A stretch of DNA of 64,000 nucleotides from Arachis hypogaea (Eukaryota; Streptophyta; Magnoliopsida; Fabales; Fabaceae), in contig NC_092040.1 in NCBI RefSeq assembly GCF_003086295.3, positions 1,798,001-1,862,000 of the forward strand. The letters run 5' to 3'. Below, piece after piece: positions 11,286 through 23,005 of this stretch. Made by a program: the position numbers and the translations under genes. Below the pieces are notes generated by a model, which saw only the letters and a list, made by a program, of their open reading frames with translations, was not told the DNA's origin and ran no database searches. How positions within the stretch are numbered: the stretch's first letter is position 1; each line of letters starts with the position of its first letter.

Positions 11286-12129
11286 ACATAATCAAAAAAT
11301 TCTTATTCCTAAGTACGTCCAGATAATTATGGTCAATTATTCATCTTAAACCAAACAAATCATTGTCTAACATTTATTAAATCCAAAGCATAGGATCATG
11401 TTTTAGATCAGATACATACTTAAAAATAAAAAAATGACAGTGGACTAAGATAGAGCAGAGAGTTTCAACCCTGTGTTTTTTCAAAGAGGCAAATGAACTA
11501 AGAATTCATTCATAAAAGTCAGTTTGCACTTGGAAGACTTCAATTATGAAACCTAAGAACAGCAGACTATATCTTTTAAAGATATAACTTTTGCATGTAA
11601 TATACTTTTTCATAATTCATAACCAAATATGGAAGACGTAACAATGATCTGTTATCTAAAGTCCAATCCCAAGAATTTCAGTGAATCTATCAATCATAAT
11701 ACATGTAACCTACCCCACTTATAAACAAAGTTGTACGTACCAAAGCCTAAACAAGTTGTAAATCTGGCATGTAAAATTGAGTTTGGCATCCTGTTTTTAT
11801 GTCGAAACCCATTACCAAAGTCACATTGTTAAAAGTTTTAGGATCAATCAAGCATTCAACACAGTTCCAGAATGCAGACGTATAAAAAACATAACTCACC
11901 ATGCCAAATGAGTTATATTTACTGAACAACTATTAAACAAAAATTCTTAGAATGGAAAAAAGAAACGAATATAACCATATATACTTCTGCAACACACACA
12001 AACACAAGTAACCTAGAGATAACATTTTAAACAAAATCTTTTTTAATATAAGGGCAATAATATCCACTTTTCTACATCAAATTATGACTATACCATAGAG
12101 TGAATATGGGAGTGTCCTCACCTCCATAG

Positions 12130-12391
12130 TGCTCCCATTTCACGCCTGGTGTCCCCGAGTTGTTTCTTCCATTTCGCTACTGCCACCAAGAAAATGGAGG
12201 TAGCCATTTCGTGGGAGCTGCACCTGATATGGTTGGCCCATTTTGTGGGCACCTGCCTTGAAATGATATGGAAATCCATTTTGCGGACGCCGGCCAAGAA
12301 ATGGAGTTGCGCATTTTCAGAAAGATTTCAATCCATGCGCATTTTGGAAATTAAAGTGTTTCACATACGCATTTAGGTAAAAAAGCCTATA
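12130..12391 (-). repeat. Right terminal inverted repeat of the 2.3 kb element
   Basis: Inverted copy of 10055-10315. It is richer in CpG than the left arm (for example GCGGACGCCGGCC against TCGGCGTTCGCG), consistent with independent decay of the arms. Confidence 0.85.
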
Positions 12392-15300
12392 CCATCATAT
12401 ATCTTCACATTTCTTTGTTATGTAACTTAAAAAAGATTTATTTATTTGTTATTATTATTATGCTGGGTTCTCCATTTTGAGTAGTTTTTCATTTCCATAG
12501 CTCTTACCATTAGGATTTTTTTCCAATATCTATATTTAATCTTTTTCTCTCAGACTTGGATTGTTTTTATAAGGTTTTTTTTTCTTTTTCACATCTTGTT
12601 AGAAATTTCTTTTTTTTTCTTTCTTGTCTCTAATAAATGAATCGTACCTTTAACAGTTGAACCTAAAAAAGAAACCTCATAAATTATTGGCACATAGTTG
12701 TTTATTGGGTAGTAGTGATAAAAAGGATATTTTAGAAATTGTGAAACTGGACATTACATAACAATTATTTCTCTAATTTCCCTTGGTATAAGTATAGACA
12801 ATAATTATTTTTCTGAGCAAGAAAATAACAGCTAGTGTTCTTACAATATTATTGCATATACTATTGCAAAAATGATAAAATTAAAAAATACCTCCATATC
12901 ATCACATCATTCTTCACATGATATTATTACACATTTTTATCTAACATTTTCAAAACACTTGTACTTAGTATTATTATGGTATTAAAATTAGTAAACTAAA
13001 CATAAGACAAGCTAAACAAAACATGTAACACCCATGTGTCATACACACCTGTTCCTTTAACTACAAATATAAGCATGGCAAAAGAATTTTTTTATGACCT
13101 TAGTAAACAAGAGCTTTTCCTATGTTTTATTTATGTTGTGATATATTAATAATATTGGTCTTTTTATTGTTCAAAATTAAATTTCAAAATTTTAAGAACT
13201 CATCTTTAAATTAATATCTTCCTCTTTCCAATATTAACGATGTGTCATAACATAAATGAAATAGAACAAACCTTTTACTCTTAAAACACCTAGGAAACTC
13301 TTATTTACTATTATTAGCATGGTTGCTTAGATTAATTTGATTTGAATATTTGCTTAAATCAAAATCTGCTAAAAAAATAATTTGATTTGATCGAGTTGCT
13401 TAGATCAATTTCATCATTTTTTATCAATTTCTCTTTGAAATTAAGTGATGGCACGTGTCTGCGGCTCTCCTTTTTATACAGAAATAAAAGTAGTGATATA
13501 TTTTAACATGGTAATTTTTGGTATTTTTTAAAAGTGTGAAAGATATACAAATCGAATGGTCCGATTTTTATACTTTAAAATTTTAAAATTTTTTTCTATA
13601 CTCTCACAAATCCCTCGACTCGATTTCACAAATTCCTCGGTCCGATTTTTATATCCTCACAAATCGGATGGTCCGATTTTTGTAATTCTCACAAATCGAA
13701 TGATCCAATTTTTATTTATCTAATTAAACGTTTTTACATTTAAAAATAACACCCCATCAACCCACATTTTAAAAAAATATTGTTGCTACTCCAATATCAA
13801 AAACAAAATCTGCCTTCTCCGCAAGTGGTTTTTTCCCCTTTAATCTGAAAAACGGAATTAATAATGCATCTGAAATTAATTGATTTAAGTTTAGTGTAAT
13901 TAAATTATAGGTAGTAACAAAAAACGAGTAATCAAACCTACTTTATTCCTCTTGAGAAGTCTTTGTGTTGGACCTTTGAAAAAAGAAGTCACCCAAAAAA
14001 AAAAAACACCTACTTTATTCAATATATATAATAATAAGCTAATATTTTTTTTTCCCCATAACCCAACTTTATTCTGTGAGAAATTTGTACTTATTTCTTA
14101 AAGATATCAGCTACTTAATTAGTTAACTCGAAAAAGTTTGGGGAAAAGTTTAAATCCCACGCCAAACAAGGTCATTATGTGATCAAATAATCATGTTTCG
14201 CTTTTGTTAGAGTATGCATGATTGCAGTTAAATTTTTTTGGCTGTCTGATTGCAATTAAATATAAAGCCAAATCCTTATTTCTTAACTGTAAAAATAACG
14301 TTTATTTTAAATTTTCTAAATAGAATCCGCGTTGTCTAATATATAAATATATATAATTAATTAATTATAATGAATGTAAAAAAACTTAATGATAAAAAAG
14401 TTAATTTATTAAAAGGTATTTTGGTAAGTAAAATTTAATGATAAAAAATAAAATTTGTGTTAATAGATATTTTTTCAAAAATTAATTTATTTTTTTTTAA
14501 AAATGGATAAAGTTAACATTAGTTAACACCAAAAATTTAAAATAAATTAAAGATGAGGTTTTATAAAAGTTAGAAGAAATGAGAATGTATATTTATAAAT
14601 AGAAAAAAAAAAGTATCATTTTAGCATCTCACAGAAGAAGAAAGTGAAATTTTCTCTTATTTTTTATGCAAAAAATTATGTGAACCTTTTTTTTTCTTGT
14701 TAGTTTCCAAAAGTAATATATATTTACTGCCATGATTTCAAAGGGCTATAGAATTATCTACGCAAAACAAAGGTTCTAGAATTTCACATTACACTATTGT
14801 AGTTTTAAATGACTGATATTTAAAATCCATTAAATTTTAGCTAAATCTAATTTTTAAATTAAGTTTCTTTATTACAATGGCAAAATTATTTTAAATTTTA
14901 GTTTTTCTTTTTATATATAAGGTAGAATTAACATTTTATTAAAATATGTTATTTTGAGCTATACAAACTATAAATTACTACCTTTATCTAAAAACAAGTA
15001 TTATTCTATAAATTTATACAAACAATTGAAATTCAAGCACGTTATTACATTTAGATACAAATATACTATATGATTAGCATATTTAGTAGATGATTTCTTG
15101 TACTAGAACACGACTTTGATATTTTAAGCTTGATAAGATGATTCTAACACGTAATTAATAAATACCTCTATATTTTTATAGAAACTATAGTCATATTCTA
15201 TTTTTATTAGAAACCGGATAATGAATACTAACTTACATAAACTTTATGCTAATAAAAAATTAAAATTAAACAAAAAGGTTTCTTAAAGATATTAGGTAAA

Positions 15301-15900
15301 AAAATTAAAATAAAAAGATTTTACTATTACAATACATTACTAAATAAATTTATTCAAAGGAATTTCTTATGATATATTTAAAAAAAAAATCTTATAACGA
15401 TTAATAAAACCGTAAAAATTTACTCCTAGATTTTGTTTAAAGACATAGATTAAGTACTAAATTTAAGGAATTAACAATAATAATAATAGTAAATTTAATT
15501 TAAATTGGTGGAATGATGATCTTATTCGTTTATTTAAATAAATATTAAAAATTTAAATTTTATCACATATATATAATAATTTAAATTTATTAGTCAATAC
15601 AAATTTTTAAATAAAATTTTTATTTATAATAAATTAATATTTGACTTAACAGATTAAGAAATAAATTAAAAAAATAATACGATAATATCAAAAAAAAATT
15701 AAAATTTATTTTATTTAATATTAATTAATTGAAGTTTGACTATTTTTTATTAATTATTATTTTTATCAAATATTTTTTAAAATAATAATAATAGAAACAG
15801 GAATAGGATAAGCATGGAAAAATAGTAATAATATAAAATAAAAAGTAGAAAGTAGAAAACGCAATTAAGCTTAAAAAGATAATAATAAGAATCAATTGTA
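12392..15900. other. Long AT-rich intergenic region
   Basis: No gene is recognised in 3.5 kb. A degenerate repeat array of 'AAATCGGATGGTCCGATTT' type lies at 13541-13711 (listed separately). The rest is AT-rich with A/T tracts. Confidence 0.5.
13541..13711. repeat. Degenerate tandem repeat with internal palindrome
   Basis: Four to five imperfect units share the words ACAAATCG(G/A)ATGGTCCGATTTTTAT and CTCACAAAT. The core AAATCGGATGGTCCGATTT is itself a palindrome with a 3-nt loop, so each unit can form a hairpin. Confidence 0.6.
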
Positions 15901-17266
15901 ATAATGGAGAGTGGGCGCGTGGCAAATGTTGTTGTTGCTGCTCCCCACTATTTCTCTACTTTCTTTCTCTTCGACATTTCATCAAACACATCACAGCATA
16001 ACACAAAACTACACCATTCTCACAATCACACAGAACCAGACCCAAAACGAAGAAGAAGCTCAACGGTCAACACAACAACGAGTTGAGTTGAGTTGAGTTG
16101 AGTGTGAGTTCAAGCAACAATTAGCAATGGGGAGCTTAGTGGGACCCATCACCTAAACCCACTTTCTCTCTCTTTTCCTCTCTTTACTTCTTCCATTGAT
16201 TATATTTTTCACCTTTCACTTTCACTTTCACTCTCTTCTTCTTCTCCTTCTTCTTCTTTGCAACATCAATGGTTTATGGTGGTGGGTTTTCGAGAAACAT
16301 TTGTTCTTTTGCTTCTTCTTTCCAAACTCAAAAGGCAACACCACCTTGTAATTTTAAAAGATCAGATTCGCTTTCATTCTGTCTCCTTTTTCTCAGGTAC
16401 ATTCATTCTCACACTCACTCACTCCCTCACTCCCTTTTACCTTCCTTTCTCTCTCTAAACCTTTCCCTCCCACCCTCTCCACCTCCTTTCTCTCACCATA
16501 AAGTTGAAAGTGATGTCTATTTTGTTTTATTTAATTTTGTTGTTTTGGGGGGTTCTCTATGTAATTATTCTTAGCTGAAAATTCTACCGTTCGGGTCCTT
16601 TTTTTTTCTTTCTGGGGGTATAATTTATTAGCAACTGGTTTGACTAATGAGATTTTCAACACTCAGGAGCAATATTTAGGACTATTCTTGCTTCTTCATG
16701 TTTTACAAGTTGCAAAAATTGAATTTTTTTTTGTTCTTTTTAGTTTTAAAAAGGATATAACTTAACGTTTGTCTACCTGGTTTTGACTGCATCTAGTTTT
16801 TTTTTTTTCATGTGTTTTCTGTGCTGTTTTTAGTTGGATAACGTGACTTGAATTTAGTCTCGTCTCATTTTGATTTTGGTTTAGTTGGGTTTGGTTTACT
16901 TTTCTCTCATTCCTTTTTTCTTTTGAAAATAAATAAATATATGAAGGAATGCATTCAACTATGAAGGCTTTTTAAAGTTTCAAGTTTCAACGTTTGATTA
17001 CGGCTGTTGATAACTGACTGATTCAACTATGCAAGCCTCTTCTATATTGTATTCTTGTTCTAATTCAAAAAAAGAAAAAGAAAATTTATTCAAGGTTTCT
17101 CTGTTTCTAGGTGCATCCCTATTCTTTGATGTGCCGGTTTCCACTTGGTTACAAGCATTTTGGAAGTTGATATTCTGTAGAGAAGTTGACATATAAGTAT
17201 ATATACTTTATCACTCATGAAGAAGGACTTGTAAATTCAAGAGTTGTGAATAGAGATTGCAAAAGT
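15901..17266 (+). promoter_or_regulatory. XLG promoter and long 5' leader, probable leader intron
   Basis: The stretch contains CT-rich leader-like sequence (16160-16500), a (AGTTG)n microsatellite at 16081-16103, and a good donor at 16396/16397 (CTCAG|GTACATTC). Plausible acceptors are at about 17110 (TTTCTAG) and 17179 (TTCTGTAG), so a 5' UTR intron is likely. Short frames here (15904, 15911, 16258, 16269) have no protein character, though any ATG retained in the mature leader could act as an upstream ORF. Confidence 0.5.
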
Positions 17267-20200
17267 ATGGATCAAAATAAGGGAGAGAGTTGGAGGGAAT
17301 TGGTTAAGAAGATGCTTCCACCTGGTGCTTCTGTACCTGATGATGGCTCTAATCTTGACTACTCCATAGCTATGGAGTATAAAGGTCCACCAGTCTCATA
17401 TGAGGTACCGAGAGTCGAGCCTGTTGATGTAAAGTCAAGAGCAATTCCTACTGCTGTACCACTCTCCGGATCACAAAGATCGGTTGCTCAAGCTGGCTCT
17501 ACGGTGATTGAACCAATCCCTCTGCCGGTGTCTAGAATCGCCGGAGTAACAGGTTCTCCTAGTCATAGTCCAAGGTTGTCAGGAAGCTCAGAATCTGTGG
17601 TGTCTGTCTTACAAAACCCTGATCTTTCTTCCGCCTCGCCTTCGGCTTCACCTGCTTCAGTTCATAACCCTCCAAACAATCCACCTAAGCAAGTCACTCA
17701 CGAACCGAAGAGGGCACATGTTGTCACTTTTAGTACTGTTGAAAGATCTGAGAGGAAAGAAGTGGAGGTTGTGAAGCCAGTTTATCCAGAATATGTTGGG
17801 GTTATAAAAGAAAGGAAAAAGAAGAAAAAAATAAGAGTTTGTTATAGGTGTGGAAAAGGGAAGTGGGAAACCAAGGAGTCTTGCCTAGTTTGTAATGCCA
17901 AGTATTGCAGCAATTGTGTGCTCAGGGCGATGGGTTCAATGCCGGAAGGGCGCAAGTGTGTAACATGCATTGGTGAGGCAATTGATGAATCGAAGCGTCT
18001 GAAATTGGGTAAACATTCAAGGGTATTGTCTAGACTGTTAAGTCCTCTTGAAGTGAAACAAATTATGAAAGCAGAAAAAGAATGTTCTGCTAATCAGCTT
18101 CGGCCGGAGCAGTTGATTGTCAATGGGTTCCCCCTGAAGGATGATGAGATGGCAGAGTTGCTTGGATGTCCCTTGCCTCCACGCAAACTGAAGCCTGGTA
18201 GATACTGGTATGACAAAGAATCTGGTCTATGGGGGAAGGTGATTATTTGTGCTCTATTACTGAGAACTTTACTGTTTCAATTTTGGCTTGATACTGAAAG
18301 TTTTTATTTTAAAATTCATGTGGTTAAACTTATAAAATTCTATATTTCCATTTGCTACCAGAAACTGGCCTTTTAACTTTGGTCCGTATCTGTTTAATAG
18401 GAAGGTGAAAAGCCTGACAGAATCATAAGTTCAAACTTGAATTTCACTGGGAAACTTAGTTTGGATGCCAGTAATGGAAATACCGAGGTTTACATCAATG
18501 GTCGAGAGATTACAAAGCTTGAACTGAGGGTCCTCAAGGTGAGCTTTCTATATTTGTTTACAAAATTTGTGTTTGACATATTAAAGCTGCAACTAGTTTG
18601 ATTTTGGCTCAGAAGATTTTGACAAAATGATAAAATATCTTTTGATAATAACCAAGGAAAGATACTAATGGATGCACCTACATCTTTTTGGATGATACTA
18701 ACATTATTACAAGCATTCTAAGAGGATAACAGTGAAATTTCTTGAATCAGCCTATAGTTTTTTGTTTAGTGATCTGGTTTATTGAATAATCTGCCTGATG
18801 ATATTATTGAAACAAACAGAATAACTTGATTTTTTGAATTTTCAGCTGGCAAATGTGCAGTGTCCACGTGATACACACTTTTGGGTTTATGATGATGGTC
18901 GTTATGAGGAGGAAGGACAAAATAATATCAGAGGAAACATTTGGGAAAAGGTATTCACCTGAACATTTCTAGATTCAAACATCTTGGAGTCATTCAAGGA
19001 TGTATAATATTAATGGAGGTGTTTACTTTTTCTTTAATAGGCATCAACAAGATTTGTTTGTGCCCTGTTCTCTCTGCCTTTTCCCCATGGACAGCCACAT
19101 GGGCAAAGAGACGAGACTAGTAATTATACTACAGTTCCCAATTATCTGGAGCAGAAGAGAGTTCAGAAGCTGCTGCTTCTTGGAATTCAAGGATCCGGAA
19201 CTAGCACCATATTTAAGCAGGTATGGTTTCTATTGCAATATGTTTAAACGTGGGAATCACTTCTTTGGTATAAGCATCTGAGTTGTTTGGAATGGCATTA
19301 GAAGAGCGACCCTTTTGGGCCCTAGTTAGTATATGCAAGTGTTTAAACAAAATCATTTCAGATATTTGTAAAATTACCGATGAGATAATATTGGCTTAGA
19401 ATAGTAGTCATGAGTAGTTTTTTATTATATTTTTTTTTTTGCTCGTTCTCATGTGACATTATTCTTATTTTGTGGTACTCTTGTAATTGCTGAGCAGGCA
19501 AAGTTTTTGTATGGGAACAAATTTACTGCCGAAGAGCTGCAAGATGTTAAACTGATGATCCAGAGTAACATGTATAAATATCTTAGCATTTTGCTTGATG
19601 GAAGAGAGCGCTTTGAGGAAGAGGCTATTTCTAGAATGAGTGGACAAGGTTCTCCTGGTGAAACTACAGAACCAGGTAATATTTCATGATGTGGTAATTT
19701 CTATTGGAGTTTTGACATGTTTACTGGATAGCTAGCTGAAGACATTTAATAAGAAACAGAGTAACTCAATGTATGAACAACTATTATCAAGTTGAAAAAA
19801 TTATATCTTGATTTCATTTAATCAAATCCTAGATTGATTTCATTTTATACAAGAAAGGAATAAATACGATCTTTATTCAGGTAATAATGGTGAAGCAAGC
19901 AATACAAATGAATCCATATATTCCCTCAATCCAAGGCTGAAGCATTTCTCTGACTGGCTCCTGGATATTATAGCCACTGGGGATTTAGATGCATTCTTCC
20001 CTGCAGCCACACGTGAATATGCACCGTTGGTTGAAGAAGTTTGGAAAGACCCAGCGATACAAGAAACATTCAAAAGAAAGGATGAGCTTCACTTTCTTCC
20101 AGAAGTTGCAGAGTACTTCTTAAACCGGGTATTGCTCCACAAGTTATCCGTGAAATTATGTCCTTTTATTTGGTTAAAATAGCATGCATTCCAATCGATA

Positions 20201-21681
20201 TGCTTTACCAACCCATCAACTTTTGTTGCTGCCATTTGTCATTGTTCTTTTTGTTATTCTGAGCAGAGGTGTTACTTTTTTTTTCAGTTGGCCAAATATG
20301 TGGCAAGTTTTTACAATTAAGAGACATCACCTGCTAATCTCAATGTGATATCTGTGCCAAATATTATGTGCTAGACTTGTATACAGATACCTTACTCATA
20401 TTTGATTAATCCATTTTATACCTTTCTAATTTTATTCCTACGACCTATCAGACTGCTGATCTTTCCTTGTAACCACTGGAATCTTGAGACTATGGTCTTT
20501 CTTGAATCAGCTATTTTTGTATCTTCATTCTTTTTTATTATTAAGCTTTATAGATGTTGTAGGCAGTCTAGTTGCTATGTATCATTTGCTTGAAAGTTGT
20601 TATTTTGCATTTACCACTTTAGAAAAATAAATGATATTCACACACAGCTAGATAATAATGTTCTTGTTTCTTACAGGCTGTAGAGATATCTAGCAATGAA
20701 TATGAACCTTCCGAAAGAGACATACTCTATGCAGAAGGGGTCACTCAAGGAAATGGTTTAGCTTTCATGGAATTTTCACTTGATGACCGTAGCCAGCGGC
20801 CAGAAATGTATTCAGAAAACCTGGATGCTCAGTTACCTCCTCAAACCAAGTATATACATAAGCTATATTTATTTCTGTTTGAATCTTAGAAAGTGTTTTT
20901 TTAATGAGTGCAAAATTTTCCAGTGTACTTGAACTTTATGTCACTTTCTCTGTCATGGTGCTTTTTCTCTTGCAACAAACTAGAAATTTTTAGCATCAAT
21001 TTACATTACATAACTTATGCATATAAAAAATAAAGATGCATATAAACCCGGAAAGGTATGTAACTTGTCTTTTGATGTCTCAGGTACCAACTCATAAGGG
21101 TCAATGCCAAGGGTATGAATGAGGGCTGCAAGTGGGTCGAAATGTTCGAGGATGTTCGGGCAGTGGTCTTCTGCGTCTCCCTAAGCGACTACGACCAATT
21201 ATGTCTCACCCCAGACAATGGTGGCAGTGGAACCCTTCTCCAAAACAAGATGATGCAAAGCAAGGAGCTTTTCGAGACCATGGTGCGGCACCCTTGCTTC
21301 CGAGACACCCCATTTGTCCTTGTCCTAAACAAGTATGATATCTTTGAGGACAAGATAGGTAAAGTGTCCCTCAATGCCTGTTGCGAGTGGTTTAATGATT
21401 TTTGTCCTGTCCATGCACATCACAACAACCAGTCACTTGCACATCAAGCATACTTCTATGTTGCCATGAAATTCAAGGACCTTTATGCATCCCTCACGGG
21501 TAAGAAACTTTTCGTGGCGCAAGCAAGGGCGAGGGACAGAGCAACAGTCGATGAAGCATTCAAGTACATAAGAGAGGTCCTCAAATGGGATGAGGAAAAA
21601 GAAGAAAACTACTATGGTCCACCAGAGGACTCATTTTACAGTACAGACATAAGCTCCTCTCCTTATCTCAGGCAAGAGTAA
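17267..21681 (+). CDS. XLG3: Extra-large G protein alpha-like subunit, XLG3-type
   Basis: Eight exons: 17267-18238, 18401-18538, 18846-18950, 19041-19220, 19498-19675, 19881-20128, 20677-20849, 21084-21681; 2592 nt, 863 residues (Arabidopsis XLG3 is about 848). I chose ATG 17267 because homologues begin here ([20 protein letters not shown]); the frame is open further upstream but only to a TTG. The Ser/Pro-rich N-terminus carries a basic stretch (ERKKKKKIR, 182-190) that may be a nuclear signal and a Cys-rich zinc-binding-like region (192-234, CYRCGKG to CVTCIG). The C-terminal half is G-alpha-like: P-loop [13 protein letters not shown] (453-465), NKYD guanine motif and VAQAR. The P-loop has Thr where classical G-alphas have Lys, and the DVGGQ switch is absent, as is usual in XLGs. 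XLGs pair with G-beta-gamma in plant immunity and growth signalling. Confidence 0.95.
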
Positions 21682-23005
21682 AAATGGACGGTGGCGGACA
21701 TGCCTAAACTTTTGTGGTCCTTAACTGATATATACATATTTGCCCTTTTGGAGGTACATGGAAAAATTGGGGAAGGGAAAGAGAAGAGGAAAAAAGATTA
21801 GGGGGTGTGGAGAAAATATAATGTAGCTTGTGTTTTCTCTAGCATTTATGTTATTCTGTGAAATCTGAAAGATGGAAGTTAAAAGTTATTGATGATTTTT
21901 GGTAGGGTTCTTTCCAACCTCTGAAGCCTTTGTCGTGTATCTGCATGTATGCATTCCATTTTGCATGTGGAGGAGCCTGTGCATTGGTTCCCGAGCTTTT
22001 TGAAGGGATCAATTTTTACTACAGTGTAATAATAATAAATAGTAGGGACAGGAAAACCGGAATAATTGAAAGTAAAAAGAAACTTTTAAAAAAATAGGAA
22101 ACAAAATTATTTCTGATTTGGTTCAAAGAGAGTAGTTATCCAAGTCAAATTAACATAAATGAATAATTTTGAATGCTAGGAGAATGTTTCATCTATATGG
22201 TTTATTTTTCAAAAGTCAATAAATGTTCCTCATGTAGTGACGTAGATTCCACAACTACTTTATGGAATTTGCTTGGGTTACAATAAATTATATATTGTGC
22301 ATAGTAAATGAATTTAATAAAACAGAGGGAGTATTTGTTTAATTGAATGTTAATCAGAACAAGATGAACCCAAGAGGTGGGCAATTACAAATTAATTAAG
22401 GGGGAACTTCTTGTAAGTGACAGCGGGTTTTTCCTTTTTGTTAATTTTCTGTGTTTGATAGTTGCATATGAAACATGAAAGCATTGATAAGATAAGATAT
22501 AGTACACACTTTTTGCTTCACGATTGAACCGATCCAAAAAGAGTCTGAAATGTACGAAAAAATTAAGCAATTATTGTTGCTTGCATGAAGCAGATATTTT
22601 GCCCCACTTAGATTCCTTTGCAATGTAAAATTACTTCACATGAAATTATCACCATAATGTACAATAAGTGAAAGTCTTATGACATTTTCAGGAGAAATGA
22701 CTGACACAAAATTAAAATTTCTATAGATTTTATTTTTTTAACCTTTCTAATTTTATTACATTATTTTTTTTAATATGCAAGATCTAACCTGAAGATTCTA
22801 TATATAGAAATAGCTATTGAATCAGCTGAACTAAGTGTTGGCATGTGAGAGATTAAATAATTGTTAAAGAAATAAAAATTTATATGCTATCATTAATTTT
22901 ATGCAAATAAGTGAATAATTCTCTTTTACATATCGAGTAAACAACTAAGAGCCTCACAAAAGAAGGGAAAAAAGAGAACGAAAATAAGTCACCACAGTGA
23001 AAGAG
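21682..23005. other. XLG 3' UTR and intergenic DNA
   Basis: The 3' UTR probably extends to about 22,030. Beyond it the sequence is AT-rich, with no gene or recognised repeat. Confidence 0.45.

Larger units (their letters stand above)
10055..12391. mobile_element. Non-autonomous MULE-like element with long inverted repeats
   Basis: Two ~260 bp arms, 10055-10315 and 12130-12391, are inverted copies of each other. The outer ends read TATAGGCTTTTTTACC and its complement. The arms diverge by scattered substitutions. Both are packed with short CCATTT(C/T)G and reverse-complement CGAAATGG words, a pattern expected of transposase-binding subterminal repeats. The 1.8 kb interior has no credible coding sequence. 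Long arms suggest Mutator-like elements, but I could not find a clean 9-bp target duplication, so the superfamily is tentative. A second small foldback element is nested at 10968-11285. The frame at 12149-12376 lies in the right arm and is not a gene. Confidence 0.8.

Noticed and set aside
12149..12376. 75-codon plus-strand frame with normal-looking composition
   Set aside because: It lies wholly inside the right inverted repeat of the element at 10055-12391 and has an inverted counterpart at the other end.
15904..16574. Four short plus-strand frames before XLG
   Set aside because: They lie in CT-rich leader-like sequence and show only Ser/Pro/Leu/His bias; no protein family.
17186..17266. 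In-frame upstream extension of the XLG frame
   Set aside because: It opens with TTG rather than ATG, has no homology, and family members begin at the ATG 17267.
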